Positions 38,485 to 48,600 of a stretch of 64,000 nt of DNA are shown piece after piece; the stretch's first letter is position 1; each line of letters opens with the position of its first letter. The position numbers were made by a program, and so were the translations under genes. The DNA comes from a virus. The stretch is taken from positions 1 through 64,000 of the IMG/VR virus record IMGVR_UViG_3300036790_000811. One strand, given 5' to 3'. A model generated the notes under the pieces. The model saw nothing but the letters and a program-made list of their open reading frames with translations, was not told the origin of the DNA and did no database searches.

Positions 38485-38664
38485 ATGTCGAGAGCAGCCG
38501 GACTGTGCAAATTGTGCGGCGGGCCCAAGCGGGGCCGGGCGGCACGGACGGCTGCTCCCATCGCCCAGTGCAGTGAATGCGGCGCGGATATCTGCCCGAA
38601 GCACGCTACGTGGCGTGATGACAGTTACATCTGCAAACGATGCGAGAGGGCATCCAAGACATGA
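38485..38664 (+). CDS. small double treble-clef zinc protein (59 aa)
   Basis: ATG 38485 after AGGAGCGCG. Four Cys pairs, CKLC, CSEC, CPKH and CKRC, fill most of the chain, giving two zinc sites. Stop overlaps the next ATG by four bases. Likely a real but unstudied structural accessory. Confidence 0.65.
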   Translation: MSRAAGLCKLCGGPKRGRAARTAAPIAQCSECGADICPKHATWRDDSYICKRCERASKT

Positions 38665-39644
38665 CGATGCCAGTCCCGCTAGGGCTAACCCCGTACATAA
38701 GCCCCGCCACGCTTACGCAGGCATCTACGGGTGTTGACTACAGCTCTATTCCCGCGACCCCGAACTTCGATCCCCAGGCCAACAACTCCGAGCTGTGGAA
38801 CATCTGCCAGCGCGCTACGGCCATGGCGGACCAGTACTGCAACCAGGTACTCCGGGCGACACTGGATACCGAGGTCATGCGCGGTCCGGACTACCGGGTC
38901 ACCGTAGGTCCCCAGGCCGGGGGAGCCTACCCCACTCCCTACTGGGGGAATGCGGGATCGAACGCGCGAATGATCATGTCCCGCTGGCCGGTCCTCGCGG
39001 TCAACGGCATCAAGGTCAGCCCGAACAACTTCCCCCGCAACTGGGTAACGGTCCCGGCGAACAACTACGAGCCGGAGCTTCCCCCGTACGGGATCTTCAA
39101 TAGCGTGGCTCCCGGTGACGACGCCTACGGCGGCCAGGCCATCATCATGGGAGCCGGCTACGTCGGCTGGAACTACGGCCGAAACGGCTATGTCCTCCAG
39201 GTCAGCTACACCAACGGCTGGCCGCATACCTCGCTGACGACCGTGGCACCCGCAGGAGCCGAGACCATCTCCGTGGCGGACACCACGGGCTGGGCCGTCA
39301 GCAACTACGAGGACACCGTAACGGGAGCCACGGGAGTTTTCAAGGACGGGGGACAGCAGGAGGCGGGGTCGGTCGTCTCCGCGTCCACCACGTCCGGACC
39401 CGGCACCCTGACCCTGAGTTCCCCGCTCCAGTTCACTCATCAGGGCGGGGTCGTGTTCAGCACTCTTCCCGGGGCGATTGAGCAAGCCTGCATCCTGTTC
39501 GGTGCCGGACAGGCTCTCGTCCGGGGTGCCACTACGACCACCATTCACGCTATCGGGGGTCATGCCCAGTCCAGCGGGGCTGACTTCAGCGAGCTGAATC
39601 TTGAGGGCGAGATTTTGCTCCATCCCTTCCGTCGGAGTGTGTAA
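38661..39644 (+). CDS. head-tail connector/adaptor-like protein (327 aa)
   Basis: ATG 38661 (MTMPVPLGLTPYISPATLTQ) overlaps the previous stop. The helical N-terminal part (LWNICQRATAMADQYCNQVL) and position after portal/capsid suit a gp6-type head-to-tail adaptor. A beta-rich insert (about residues 190-280) is longer than usual. The C-terminus (GAIEQACILFGAGQALVRGA) is helical as in adaptor rings. Confidence 0.6.
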   Translation: MTMPVPLGLTPYISPATLTQASTGVDYSSIPATPNFDPQANNSELWNICQRATAMADQYCNQVLRATLDTEVMRGPDYRVTVGPQAGGAYPTPYWGNAGSNARMIMSRWPVLAVNGIKVSPNNFPRNWVTVPANNYEPELPPYGIFNSVAPGDDAYGGQAIIMGAGYVGWNYGRNGYVLQVSYTNGWPHTSLTTVAPAGAETISVADTTGWAVSNYEDTVTGATGVFKDGGQQEAGSVVSASTTSGPGTLTLSSPLQFTHQGGVVFSTLPGAIEQACILFGAGQALVRGATTTTIHAIGGHAQSSGADFSELNLEGEILLHPFRRSV

Positions 39645-40142
39645 GTGGCCGAGAGTGCGGCCAAGGTCGCGGCCCGCAAGCGCCGGGAGGCTATCCGTGC
39701 TGCTCAGCGCGCACGGGTCAGGGCTCAGCGCAAGGCCATCCGGGAGGCGGCCCGCAAGCAGCGGGACGCCGAGCGCCGCGCTGCCCGTGCCGTCGCAAGG
39801 GCTAAGCGTGAGGCAGCCCGCAGAGCCGCCCGCGCTGCGGCCAGGGCCTACCGGCATGATCTCCGGACCGATGCCCGCGCGATCCGCCGGGGAGCCGAGA
39901 TCGAGGCCCGCGCCCGGAAGGCGGCGGTTTCCAACGCGAAATACCTGGCGAAGCGGAAGACAATAGCACAGGCGCGCCTCCGGCCGTTCCTCGGGCTGAA
40001 CACGAAGATCGTCCCGTATCCCCGGGATCTGTCGGGACACGCCGGATGGCATACGCACTACAAGTCCGGGACGATTATCCGGGGCTTCTACTCCACCTGG
40101 GGCGCACAGTCCCGCGACAGGGCTGACAACCCCTTCATCTGA
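39645..40142 (+). CDS. Ala/Arg-rich coiled-coil protein with connector-like C-terminus (165 aa)
   Basis: GTG directly after the previous stop (TAAGTG) with GGAG 8 bases upstream. Residues 1-95 are almost only Ala, Arg, Lys, Glu and Gln, a long basic helix (AAKVAARKRREAIRAAQRAR). The last 60 residues (HAGWHTHYKSGTIIRGFYST) form a compact end. Possibly a neck or head-completion protein; the basic helix may bind packaged DNA. Confidence 0.55.
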   Translation: MAESAAKVAARKRREAIRAAQRARVRAQRKAIREAARKQRDAERRAARAVARAKREAARRAARAAARAYRHDLRTDARAIRRGAEIEARARKAAVSNAKYLAKRKTIAQARLRPFLGLNTKIVPYPRDLSGHAGWHTHYKSGTIIRGFYSTWGAQSRDRADNPFI

Positions 40143-40171
40143 TTGCCGCTCATTATACGTAATGCTAAAAT
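40143..40171 (+). promoter_or_regulatory. promoter before tail genes
   Basis: TTGCCG, 17-base spacer, TAAAAT with TGC extension. About 17 bases before the next ATG. Similar extended -10 at 16348. Confidence 0.55.
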
Positions 40172-40187
40172 GACCCAGAGGTGACCC

Positions 40188-40775
40188 ATGCCCTTGGTGG
40201 TGGTCCAGTCGTTCATCAAGGGTCTTCTCGACGGACTCGAAATGCCGTACTCTCAGCCGGCTGCCCAGACGTACGTCACCCCCCCCGATCCCCGGATTCA
40301 GTCTCGCATTCCCGCCATCTACATCTGGCCAGGGGAGGGCGAGGAAAACCGCTCCCAGGAACTCGGCGGTACGATCCCCCGCAATAGTGGCCCGAACACC
40401 CCTTCCGGGACCAAGGGCCAGCTGCACCAGATGAGCGTTTACCTCACCTGGTTCTCGGCCAATCAGGGCACCGAGGGCGACCCGATCTTTCCCGGGATGA
40501 TCGACGCGGTGATGAGCGCCCTGAGATACTCCCAGCCGAACCCGGCGGAGATTACCGACCCGAATACGGGACTCACGTCCACGGTCTACAACGTGGGCGA
40601 GACGATGCGCTATCACACAGGGCTGGAATCCACCGAGGATGAGCGCTGGCTCAGATACGACTGTCTTGTGGACGTGTCGGTCTGGGAAATTATGCAAGCG
40701 TTATCCGTTAACTGGAGGCGTGTGAACACAGGGACCATTACGGTCACAGGAATTTCAATTAGGAGCGTGATCTGA
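40188..40775 (+). CDS. tail-completion/tail terminator-like protein (195 aa)
   Basis: ATG 40188 after AGAGGTGACCC. Alpha/beta protein (VVQSFIKGLLDGLEMPYSQP; YIWPGEGEENR; MSVYLTWFSANQGTEGD) in the place where the tail terminator precedes the major tail protein. The C-terminus is beta (GTITVTGISIRSVI). Family assignment rests on order and size only. Confidence 0.55.
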   Translation: MPLVVVQSFIKGLLDGLEMPYSQPAAQTYVTPPDPRIQSRIPAIYIWPGEGEENRSQELGGTIPRNSGPNTPSGTKGQLHQMSVYLTWFSANQGTEGDPIFPGMIDAVMSALRYSQPNPAEITDPNTGLTSTVYNVGETMRYHTGLESTEDERWLRYDCLVDVSVWEIMQALSVNWRRVNTGTITVTGISIRSVI

Positions 40776-42149
40776 ATGGCCCTTACCGGCGGTGGCCTAG
40801 GAGGCCTTGGCGGGCCCAATATTTATCCGAGCGTTCTCACGTGGCTTGGCCTTGCGCGAGAGCTAACGGCGGGCAATCCAGTTCTTCCGGTCTGGACGCA
40901 CCCCCTTGACCAGGGATCATTCGAGCCCGAGGATACGCCTAAGTTCCTTCAGGACAAGGCGATCCGTGGCGCGATGACGGACCTGTTCTATGAGACCCTC
41001 GGCGTTGAGTCCGCCGCGTTCTCGTTCGGCGGTCCCAACTTCCTGGACACGCACGGATACTTCTTCGACAACGTCTTCGGCGATCTGTCCAGTTCATGCA
41101 GCACCCTTTCGACTAGTACGACTGTCGCCGCTACTCTCCCTGTTGGCGCAACGTCCATGACGGTAGCCTCCACCGCCGGGATGTCCACTGGCGGTTACAT
41201 TCAGATCGGAACGGCAGCCTCCACGCTGACCTCTTCTTATATCAATGAAGTCGTTCAGATCACTAGCATGATCACGACGGCTGTGACCTTCGCGAACAAC
41301 CCGCTCCGGTTCGCTCACACGGCAGCCACTCCCGTGGCTCCCTGCGTTCTCAGTACTGCTACCACCTTCACGCACCGTTTCGCGGCCCTGAACTCCCAGC
41401 TCGGCTACGGTGGCGCCTATGGTGCGCAGCCCCCGACGCACACTTTCACGGACCAAACAAATGTAGTCAATGCCCTGACGGCCGGCTACATCTCCGGCAA
41501 CCCCTTCGGCACGGTTCCCACCAACACCTACGGTGCCCGGCAGTACGCTTTCTCGTGCCTGAAGAACATCGACTTTTCCGGTAATGCGGAACAGCTGCTC
41601 GGCATCAAGATGGCCGGGGACAGCTTCTTGTCCACCCCGGTTCCCGCAGGGACGCCGCCCATACTACAGACGACCGGCGCCAGGCCCATTCCCAACTGGG
41701 CCGCGACAGTGAACATCCTGGGACAGACGGTGCCGACGACGACCGTCGGCGAGTTCATGGTGTCCTTTAAGCGTCAGACGCAGGTGTACTGGACGGTTCA
41801 GGGATCGCAGCAGCCGTTCGTCATCGCACGCGGACCGCTGACCATGGACGGGACGATCCAGTACGACCCGACTACATCGGAAATCCCGCTGGACATCATG
41901 CTCCTGAACGCCCAGGGTCCGATGAGCATCAACCTGAGCAATGCGAACATCCCGAACTCGGGCCCCCTGTTCAACTTGACGTTCACTGCTTCCCAGGTCG
42001 CGAACGTCAAATCCAAGATCAACCGGTCCAAGGACCTAGTGGCTTACGGCAACTCATTCGAGGGCGTTGGAAATGCCACAGATGTGGGTGGTTCTGGGGG
42101 TCTTGGCCCGGGAACCATCACATTGGTCAACACGGTCGCCACTTACTGA
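40776..42149 (+). CDS. major tail protein (457 aa)
   Basis: MALTGGGLGGLGGPNIYPSV start; central Ser/Thr/Ala-rich inserts (STTVAATLPVGATSMTVAST) add Ig-like or hinge strands; C-terminus DVGGSGGLGPGTITLVNTVA. Its place just before the chaperone pair with a programmed frameshift identifies it as the tail tube protein. Last seven bases overlap the antisense HNH gene. Confidence 0.75.
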   Translation: MALTGGGLGGLGGPNIYPSVLTWLGLARELTAGNPVLPVWTHPLDQGSFEPEDTPKFLQDKAIRGAMTDLFYETLGVESAAFSFGGPNFLDTHGYFFDNVFGDLSSSCSTLSTSTTVAATLPVGATSMTVASTAGMSTGGYIQIGTAASTLTSSYINEVVQITSMITTAVTFANNPLRFAHTAATPVAPCVLSTATTFTHRFAALNSQLGYGGAYGAQPPTHTFTDQTNVVNALTAGYISGNPFGTVPTNTYGARQYAFSCLKNIDFSGNAEQLLGIKMAGDSFLSTPVPAGTPPILQTTGARPIPNWAATVNILGQTVPTTTVGEFMVSFKRQTQVYWTVQGSQQPFVIARGPLTMDGTIQYDPTTSEIPLDIMLLNAQGPMSINLSNANIPNSGPLFNLTFTASQVANVKSKINRSKDLVAYGNSFEGVGNATDVGGSGGLGPGTITLVNTVATY

Positions 42150-42721
42150 CGGTTACCTCTTCGCCACTGAGCGTAGTGCATAGAGCACCACCCCCGACCA
42201 AAGTAGGGCTTATCGCACCCCGGTTCCCCGCATCGGCGGTTATCGGTAACTCGTTTGGTTCGCAACGCCGCGCTGCGATCCCGTGCGCACTGCTTGCAGA
42301 TGCGCTGCTTGAATGAACCGTCGGAATAGCGAGCGATCTTCGTATTTTCTTCGGTCCATTCGTGATCGTTATCGCAAGAGGTGCGACTTGCCTCATAGTG
42401 AGTACCATGCCGGATTTCGTCCAACTTGTTCTCGCTGCTTGTTCCCCAGGCGAGGTTAGACAGTGCCGGATTCCGGCAGTCACCATCAAGATGGCGAGCT
42501 TCTTGTCCTGAAGGCTTCGGTCCTATGAATGCTTCCAGGACAAGGTGGTGCAGATATTTACCTTTCTGCCTTCCATCCCTGAAGAGAACTACCATCGGAT
42601 AGCCGCCGCTATTGCTATAGCTTGGTTTCAGGATGATGTTCCGTCGCAGGCTGAGAACGTTGCCCTCATCCGAAATCTTGTAGTACTCCTCAAATCCCAC
42701 CACTGGGCACCACTGAGTCAT
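42143..42721 (-). CDS. antisense NUMOD4-HNH homing endonuclease (192 aa)
   Basis: NUMOD4-type opening (WCPVVGFEEYYKISDEGNVL), HNH core (LHHLVLEAFIGPKP; ARHLDGDCRNPALSNLAWGT) and C-terminal zinc knuckles (CKQC, CGEPGCDKPY, CSMHY). Extended -10 TGATATGAT ends six bases before ATG 42721; no ribosome site. Lies between the major tail protein and the chaperones. Lower GC than neighbours. Confidence 0.85.
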   Translation of the reverse strand: MTQWCPVVGFEEYYKISDEGNVLSLRRNIILKPSYSNSGGYPMVVLFRDGRQKGKYLHHLVLEAFIGPKPSGQEARHLDGDCRNPALSNLAWGTSSENKLDEIRHGTHYEASRTSCDNDHEWTEENTKIARYSDGSFKQRICKQCARDRSAALRTKRVTDNRRCGEPGCDKPYFGRGWCSMHYAQWRRGNRQ

Positions 42722-42760
42722 CTGTCAATCATATCATAGTTACTAAAACAGGAGACGCGA

Positions 42761-43108
42761 ATGGCTCGTGCAGAGCTTCCATCCGGCGGATTTATCGAAT
42801 ACCGGGACCACTTGCTCGCACGAGACAAGTTCGTCGTGCAAGATTCGGTCACCCTCACCTTCAAGGACGGGGGAAACGAGACCAGCATGGGCATCGTCAA
42901 TGATCAGCGCAATGCCCTGCTCGGACGGATTATCACCTCATGGTCCTATCCGGTACCGATCCCGTCCCAGAACTCGTTCCAGGCAGCGGACGTGGTTATC
43001 GGCGAGGCCATGGACCTCGATGATTACAACGCCTTGTCCAAGGCCGTACAGCCCCTGATGGACAAACTCACCGAGCGCACCACGGGGGATGACCCAAAAA
43101 AGCCGTAG
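42761..43108 (+). CDS. tail assembly chaperone G (115 aa)
   Basis: ATG 42761 after AGGAGACGCGA. Short helical and beta protein (MARAELPSGGFIEYRDHLLA; AMDLDDYNALSKAVQPLMDK) located between major tail protein and tape measure. Ends at CCG TAG just after the slippery site. Confidence 0.8.
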   Translation: MARAELPSGGFIEYRDHLLARDKFVVQDSVTLTFKDGGNETSMGIVNDQRNALLGRIITSWSYPVPIPSQNSFQAADVVIGEAMDLDDYNALSKAVQPLMDKLTERTTGDDPKKP

Positions 43109-43350
43109 CGCGCATCGCCCAGATCATCGTCTACCGCTACAACGGGGGCGCGGAGAATTTCCAGCCGGAATACCCGGAAGAACTTCCGCCGAAGATGATG
43201 ATCTACCACTACTTCGCCCGGCACCGGGGCTGGACTCCGCGCCAGGTAGATGAGCTGGAGATCGGCGAACTCGAATGGCTTGCCCTCCTGGATGAGGCAT
43301 TCGGCGTGGCTGAAGAGAGAATCCGCAGGCAGAACAATCTAGGAAAGTGA
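42761..43350 (+). CDS. tail assembly chaperone G-T, -1 frameshift product (196 aa)
   Basis: Slippery heptamer CCCAAAA (43093-43099) sits exactly as C CCA AAA in the zero frame, eight bases before the TAG. A -1 slip continues as AVARIAQIIVYRYNGGAENF to GLGK at 43350 with good coding sense (MMIYHYFARHRGWTPRQVDE). This is the conserved lambda G/GT mechanism that makes the chaperone needed for tape-measure assembly. Confidence 0.85.
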
Positions 43351-43357
43351 GCCGCGA

Positions 43358-44497
43358 ATGAGCCGTGTTATGTGGCACAGCGTCAGTCCCTGGGCCCCGA
43401 GTGGGTACGGAGTTCAGACCCAGATCTGGACCCGGCGCCTCAAGGAACTGGGTCACGAGGTCATCATCAGCTCTTTCTGGGGAATTCAGGGCGGTGCTAC
43501 CCAATGGGAAGGCATGATGGTCCTCCCCGGCTTCGGGGGTGCCTACTGCACGCCGTCGCTGCATCAGCATGCCAAGGCCTTCAAGCCCGACCTCGTCATC
43601 ACCCTCGGGGACATCTGGGTGATGGACGCCAACCTCCTCCGGGAGATCCCGGCGGCTCACTGGCTCCCCTCGGACTCGCGCCCCATGTCCTCGGCCGACC
43701 GGGGTGTCGCGGAAGCCTCCGGCGATGACCTGATCGCGATGAGCAAGTTCGGCCACCAGCGGTTCCTGGACGCGGGCTTCACGAACGCCCTCTACGTCCC
43801 CCACGGGATCGACACTGAGGTCTTCAAGCCGCTGGACAACGTGAAGGAACTGCGCGAAGCCTGCGGCCTGACGGAGGATCACTTCGTCATCGGCATCAAC
43901 CAGGCCAACAATGACGCCATCCGCAAGGCCCTGCCGGAGCAGATGTTGGCGTTCGCCCGGTTCGCGAAGAACCATGACGACGCCATGCTCACCCTGCACA
44001 CCGGGGTTAAGCAGGAAGGCGGCCAAGACCTGGAGGCCGTGGCCGAGAATCTCGGCATCCTGGACCGGATCCGGGTGGTGGACCAGTACCGCTACACCAG
44101 CGGGATGATCACCCAGTCTGACCTGAACGAGTGGTACAACGTCCTGGACGTGCTGTCCCAGGCGGTCTACGCCGAAGGCTTCGGCCTCCCGGTCGTGGAG
44201 GCGCAGGCGACCGGTACCCCGGTGATCACCACGAACGCCTCCGCCATGGAGGAGCTGAACCCCTACGGCATTACCGTGGACGGGGAGCCCTTCTGGAACG
44301 GCGTCCACAAGGCATGGTGGATACGTCCCAGCGTCAGGGAGATCGCGGATTCCTACGAGCTCGCCTACGAGAAGCGCAAGGACGTCAAGCCTGATCTCTA
44401 CCGGGACTTCGCCGGGACCTATGACTTCCGCAAGGTCAGTCCGGAATTCATGGAGCCGGCGGTTGAAGAGTTGCTTCGCCGCATGAAGGACCGCTGA
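43358..44497 (+). CDS. GT-B family 4 glycosyltransferase (379 aa)
   Basis: MSRVMWHSVSPWAPSGYGVQ start and the C-terminal EGFGLPVVEAQATGTPVITT block, with the E-x7-E donor-binding motif, are those of GT4 enzymes. ATG after AGTGAGCCGCGA. It sits between tail chaperone and a tail completion gene. It may modify the tail or host surface glycans together with the sugar island at 32101-36361. Confidence 0.8.
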   Translation: MSRVMWHSVSPWAPSGYGVQTQIWTRRLKELGHEVIISSFWGIQGGATQWEGMMVLPGFGGAYCTPSLHQHAKAFKPDLVITLGDIWVMDANLLREIPAAHWLPSDSRPMSSADRGVAEASGDDLIAMSKFGHQRFLDAGFTNALYVPHGIDTEVFKPLDNVKELREACGLTEDHFVIGINQANNDAIRKALPEQMLAFARFAKNHDDAMLTLHTGVKQEGGQDLEAVAENLGILDRIRVVDQYRYTSGMITQSDLNEWYNVLDVLSQAVYAEGFGLPVVEAQATGTPVITTNASAMEELNPYGITVDGEPFWNGVHKAWWIRPSVREIADSYELAYEKRKDVKPDLYRDFAGTYDFRKVSPEFMEPAVEELLRRMKDR

Positions 44498-44511
44498 CTT
44501 AAAGGGGTGAC

Positions 44512-45000
44512 ATGGACCTCCAGGGACTGATTGAACAGTTGGAGGTCCTGAAAGGTGCTGTCGAGAACGCGGCAGCTCCTTCCGCGACGGCAATGGCGGA
44601 GAACTTCCGCAAGGGAGTAGTTGAGGTCACGCTCCGCCAGATATCTCATGCTCCCGGGCTGTACTGGGAAGCGCCAGCGGGCCAACCTCCTGCCTATGTT
44701 ACGGGAAATCTTGCCCGTTCCGTCCGGACTACCCCCGCCAGCGGGACGCCGAGGGCTTCGGCATTCGTAGCAGCCTATGCGAAATATGCCGCGCTTCAAG
44801 CTTTCGGAGGCGAAACCCGGCCGACTCAAGGCAAGTACATGCACTGGCGAAATTCCGGCGGCAGTTGGTTCAAGGAGCGCGTCTATGTTCCCGCCCACCC
44901 CTACTTTCCGCCTACCCTGGGTCGTCAAATTTCCGATGGCAGTCTCTCTAATGTCGCAGCAGAAACTTTCTGGGCTCGCATTTCTCCGCTTCTTTCCTAG
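44512..45000 (+). CDS. HK97 gp10-like tail component (162 aa)
   Basis: ATG 44512 after AAAGGGGTGAC. Helical N-terminus (LIEQLEVLKGAVENAAAPSA), then TGNLARSVRTTP and a KYAALQAFGGETRPTQ segment with PYFPP near the end, the pattern of HK97 gp10-type tail-completion proteins. Its place after the chaperones is unusual; these usually lie before the major tail protein. Last four bases overlap the antisense endonuclease gene. Confidence 0.65.
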   Translation: MDLQGLIEQLEVLKGAVENAAAPSATAMAENFRKGVVEVTLRQISHAPGLYWEAPAGQPPAYVTGNLARSVRTTPASGTPRASAFVAAYAKYAALQAFGGETRPTQGKYMHWRNSGGSWFKERVYVPAHPYFPPTLGRQISDGSLSNVAAETFWARISPLLS

Positions 45001-45590
45001 GAAGCCCGGAGGGATGCGAGCCTTCTTTTTGCTGTCTCTAGATTGTTTGCTATAAGTCGCAGACGGTCTGGATCCTCTCGCCCCTGCCCTATCAATAGGT
45101 TGCATGAAGGGCAGGCGAGGCCTCGCCTGCATAGTTCACATGAGTACCCGTAGCGGCAGCATGAGTGATCGTGATCCATTACAAATCCACGAGGATTTAC
45201 TGTATCCAGTACCTCGGCGCAGAGGTAGCATCTGCCGTTTTGTAGAGCCAGGAATTCAGCTACCAACTCATCCCAGTTACGACCATGCCTGTATGACATA
45301 CCGGAGCGTGGATTTTTCTCCCGAAACTCGCGAGACTTATTGACGTAATATTCTCGATGGCTAGATACATGCTGGCGTCTTTGGCATTTTTCACTACAGA
45401 AGCGACGCGAACTACGTTCGGCGGTAAAGGAAATGCCGCAACGTTCGCATACTTTTTCGAGGACATCAAAACCGCGCTGCCTTTTTCGTGCAGCTCGGTC
45501 TATACATTCCCTTGAACAAAATCGCTTATTCTTGTGCGCCGCCTTGACAGTCTTTCCGCACTCTTCACAGGTGATCATCGTTACCCGCAT
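44997..45590 (-). CDS. antisense endonuclease VII-type homing endonuclease (197 aa)
   Basis: Two FYC-like zinc units (CEECGKTVKAAHKNKRFCSR; CERCGISFTAERSSRRFCSE), then the endonuclease VII core (GRCYLCAEVLD, FVMDHDHSCCRYGY, GLACPSCNLLIGQ). ATG 45590; a -10-like TAAGGT lies eight bases upstream, and AAGGTGG could also be a ribosome site, so here the leader is less clear. It fills the gap before the tape measure gene. Confidence 0.85.
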   Translation of the reverse strand: MRVTMITCEECGKTVKAAHKNKRFCSRECIDRAARKRQRGFDVLEKVCERCGISFTAERSSRRFCSEKCQRRQHVSSHREYYVNKSREFREKNPRSGMSYRHGRNWDELVAEFLALQNGRCYLCAEVLDTVNPRGFVMDHDHSCCRYGYSCELCRRGLACPSCNLLIGQGREDPDRLRLIANNLETAKRRLASLRAS

Positions 45591-45646
45591 AGTAGTCCAC
45601 CTTACGCGAAGGAAGGAGGTGAACCAGCATTCCGGAACTTCCAGAG

Positions 45647-48600
45647 GTGAATGAAGCCTTCGTTGCTGACGTGAGTGACTACCTTGTCGGCATTCAGGAA
45701 ATGATCGACAAGACAGTTGAGGCTGCCGAGTCCGTAGCCAACCTGCGTCGCGAGATCGAGGAGCTTCCTCGCGAGACGATCGTCACGGTCAAGTACGTCC
45801 GGGAAACCGTCGGTGAAGCTCCTGAAGATATCCAGCGGACGGTTACTGACGTCACGGACGTTACGGGCGGCGCTAGTGACGATATCCAGAAGGCCGGGGA
45901 GCAGGCACAGCAGGCCCGGGAAGACTTCGAGGACATGTCCGAGTCCGCCGGGGAGGCCAGTGAGCGCCTGGAGGAACTCAGCGACGAGGCAGCCGGGCTC
46001 GATGAACACCTGGACGAAGTCCGGGAGAACGTCGGTGATCTCAAGGAGAACCTGGAGGACGCCGGCAATGCCATGGAGAATGCCGCCAGGGATACTCGCG
46101 ATTACGATGCCGCCAACCGTGAGGCGATGGAAAGCGCAAGGCAGCTGGGAGAGCGCACCCTTGAAGGCAAGGAGGGTATGGATGAATTTATTGACGCTCT
46201 CGATGAGGCTGTTCCCGGCCTGAAACAGTTCATGACGGAAAGTGCCATTGCCGGCGAAAGCCTGAAAGACCTGGGCGAGGATGCGGATCTCGCGACGATC
46301 GCGGCGGATGCATTCGACCGCGCCGTCACCGACGGCGATCTCACCATCGCCCAGACGACTGCCCTGCTGCGCGCCGCTCTTGCCGCCTACAAGGAGCTCG
46401 GGGACGCGACCAGCGTCGCCGCCGTCGGTCAGTATGCCCTCAACGAGTCGATGGACGCGACCGACATGAAGGCGACCGAGCAAGCCTCTTTGCTCCAGAT
46501 CGTCACTACCGCCCAGCGCAACTACGCCTCCATGACCAAGGACCTGGTAGTCGCGGAGCAGGCCGAGGAGGCCGCTCTCGCCGCCACCGAGGAGGAGCTG
46601 AACGCAAACGCGGTAAGCACCCTGGAAATGGCGGATGCCCAGACGTTCGCCAACGCCAACGTCATCGCCACGATGAACTCCGAGCGCAAGTACGCCGAGA
46701 CGATCTCCATGGTCCAGGAGATCCAGGAGCGCGAGCAGGAACAGCTCATAGAGCTTTCCATTGCCTACGAGGCAGAGGCGGCGGCGGCCCGGGAAGCGGC
46801 GGCGGCGACTGAGGAGCAGCGGGCGCAGTCGGAGCGCCTTGATGCCGAGATCCTCATCGAGGAAGAGGCGATGAACCGCCTCCGGGAATCGACCGGCGGC
46901 GCTACCGTCGCATTCGACCAGTTCCAGACAGCAATCGAAGATCTTCACGCCAATACCGACGGCGTCACGACCGACATGGACGCCCTGGCCGAGGCGCTCG
47001 CTCGCCAGGATGCCGGGGCTAATGCCGCTCGCGGTGCCTACGCCGCCCTGGCCGATGGTTTCGATTCTGCCGCCGAGGCGCTGACCAGTTACCGCCAGGG
47101 CATGACGATGACCACGGAGCAGGTGCATGTCCTCAACATCCTCCTCAGCTCCCTGGCCACGGGCGGTCTTCCCGCCTTCAATGAGGCCCTCCGCGCGAAC
47201 ACTGAGTCGTTCGATGACCTGGATGTGGGCATGCGGGGTGCCGTTGCTTCCAGCGACGCCTACCTGGCCGGCATGGAGACCGTCAGCGCGACTCAGCAGA
47301 AGCTGACGGAAAACACTATCTTCGCCAACGAGGCGCTGGCCATGGCGGGCGTTGAAGCCATGAAGCTGAGCGCCACGGAAGCAACACTCGCCGGGGATAC
47401 CGAGACGGTAGCGAGCGTCATGGCCGCCGCCCGGGAAGCGGTAGCCCAGTTCACCACCACCAGTCACGCCAGTGCCGAAGATGTTGCCAATCTCGCCGCC
47501 GTGACCCTGGCCCTGACGAACACCATCACGGCGAGCGGGGGAGCCTACCGGGGCTGGGGGGCCGGGCTTTCCAGTGCCAGCGTTGTCGCCGCCGGAGGCC
47601 TGCTGGACATGGTTGAGGCGGCTAAGCAGGCCAGCGCCGAAACCGGCGTCACGGGCGCCAACATGCTCGCCATGGCGGCAGCCGCCAGGCAGGCCGGGGA
47701 CAATATCGGCGGCATGACAATCCCCCTCGGGGCTGCCGCCTTCGGTATCACCGGAATCGGCACGGCCCTCCACCTGGTCTTCATGGCCGTGGTGGAGCTT
47801 CTCGCCACGCTCGTCCCGGCGATGATCGCCGCTGCCGCCGGGGCCTCGGTTCTGGTGCAGGGTTTTTCCCAGCTCAAGACTCAGCTCACCAGCGTCTATG
47901 AGGTGGGAGAATCGCTCGGTCCCGCGTTCGGGAAGACGCAGGGCGACATGCTCGGGCTGGGCCACAGTCTCCAGGTCGCCCAGAATGCCGCCGACCCTGA
48001 TGCCTACGAGCTGCTCGGCGAGGCGATTATCGGGGTGGACGGGGCCACCGGTCACCTGAATGACCAGATGGGCAGCGTCACTCATACCAGCCAGGCGGCG
48101 GGGCAGGGTATTTCCTCGTTCGGCCAGATGGGACTGGCGGTCGGCAGCGAGCTGGAGAAGTTCGGCGCGGGAATCGACGCCGACCTGAACAGCAACCTGA
48201 AGACGGTCACGAGCCTGCTGGCCAACGCCGTTCCCGACCTGGTGGAGTGGGGCCAGGTCATGGGCAACCTCGGTCACGCCGTTCTCAACCTCGCCGCCGA
48301 CATGCCGGGTCTGGCCGAGATCATCCTGAAGGTCATCGACGGCATTACGCAGCTCGTCAAGTGGGTCTCCGAGCTCAACCCGACGCTTATTGCCGTCGTC
48401 TTCGGCTTCGAGGAAGCCTACCGGTGGTCCGGTCTCCTGGTCGGGATCTTCGGCCTGCTCGCTCGGGCCATCGCCCTGGTCGGCACTCTCGGCCTGCCGG
48501 TCATCGGCAAGATCGGCATGAACATGGGCGCCATGGCCGCCAATGTCATTACCGGTGTCGGTGACATGATCGTCAACTTCACCGCCCTCCTGGAGAAGAT

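Noticed and set aside
38685-40697. 670-codon minus-strand frame over connector genes
   Set aside because: Opposite three well-supported rightward genes; no start context.
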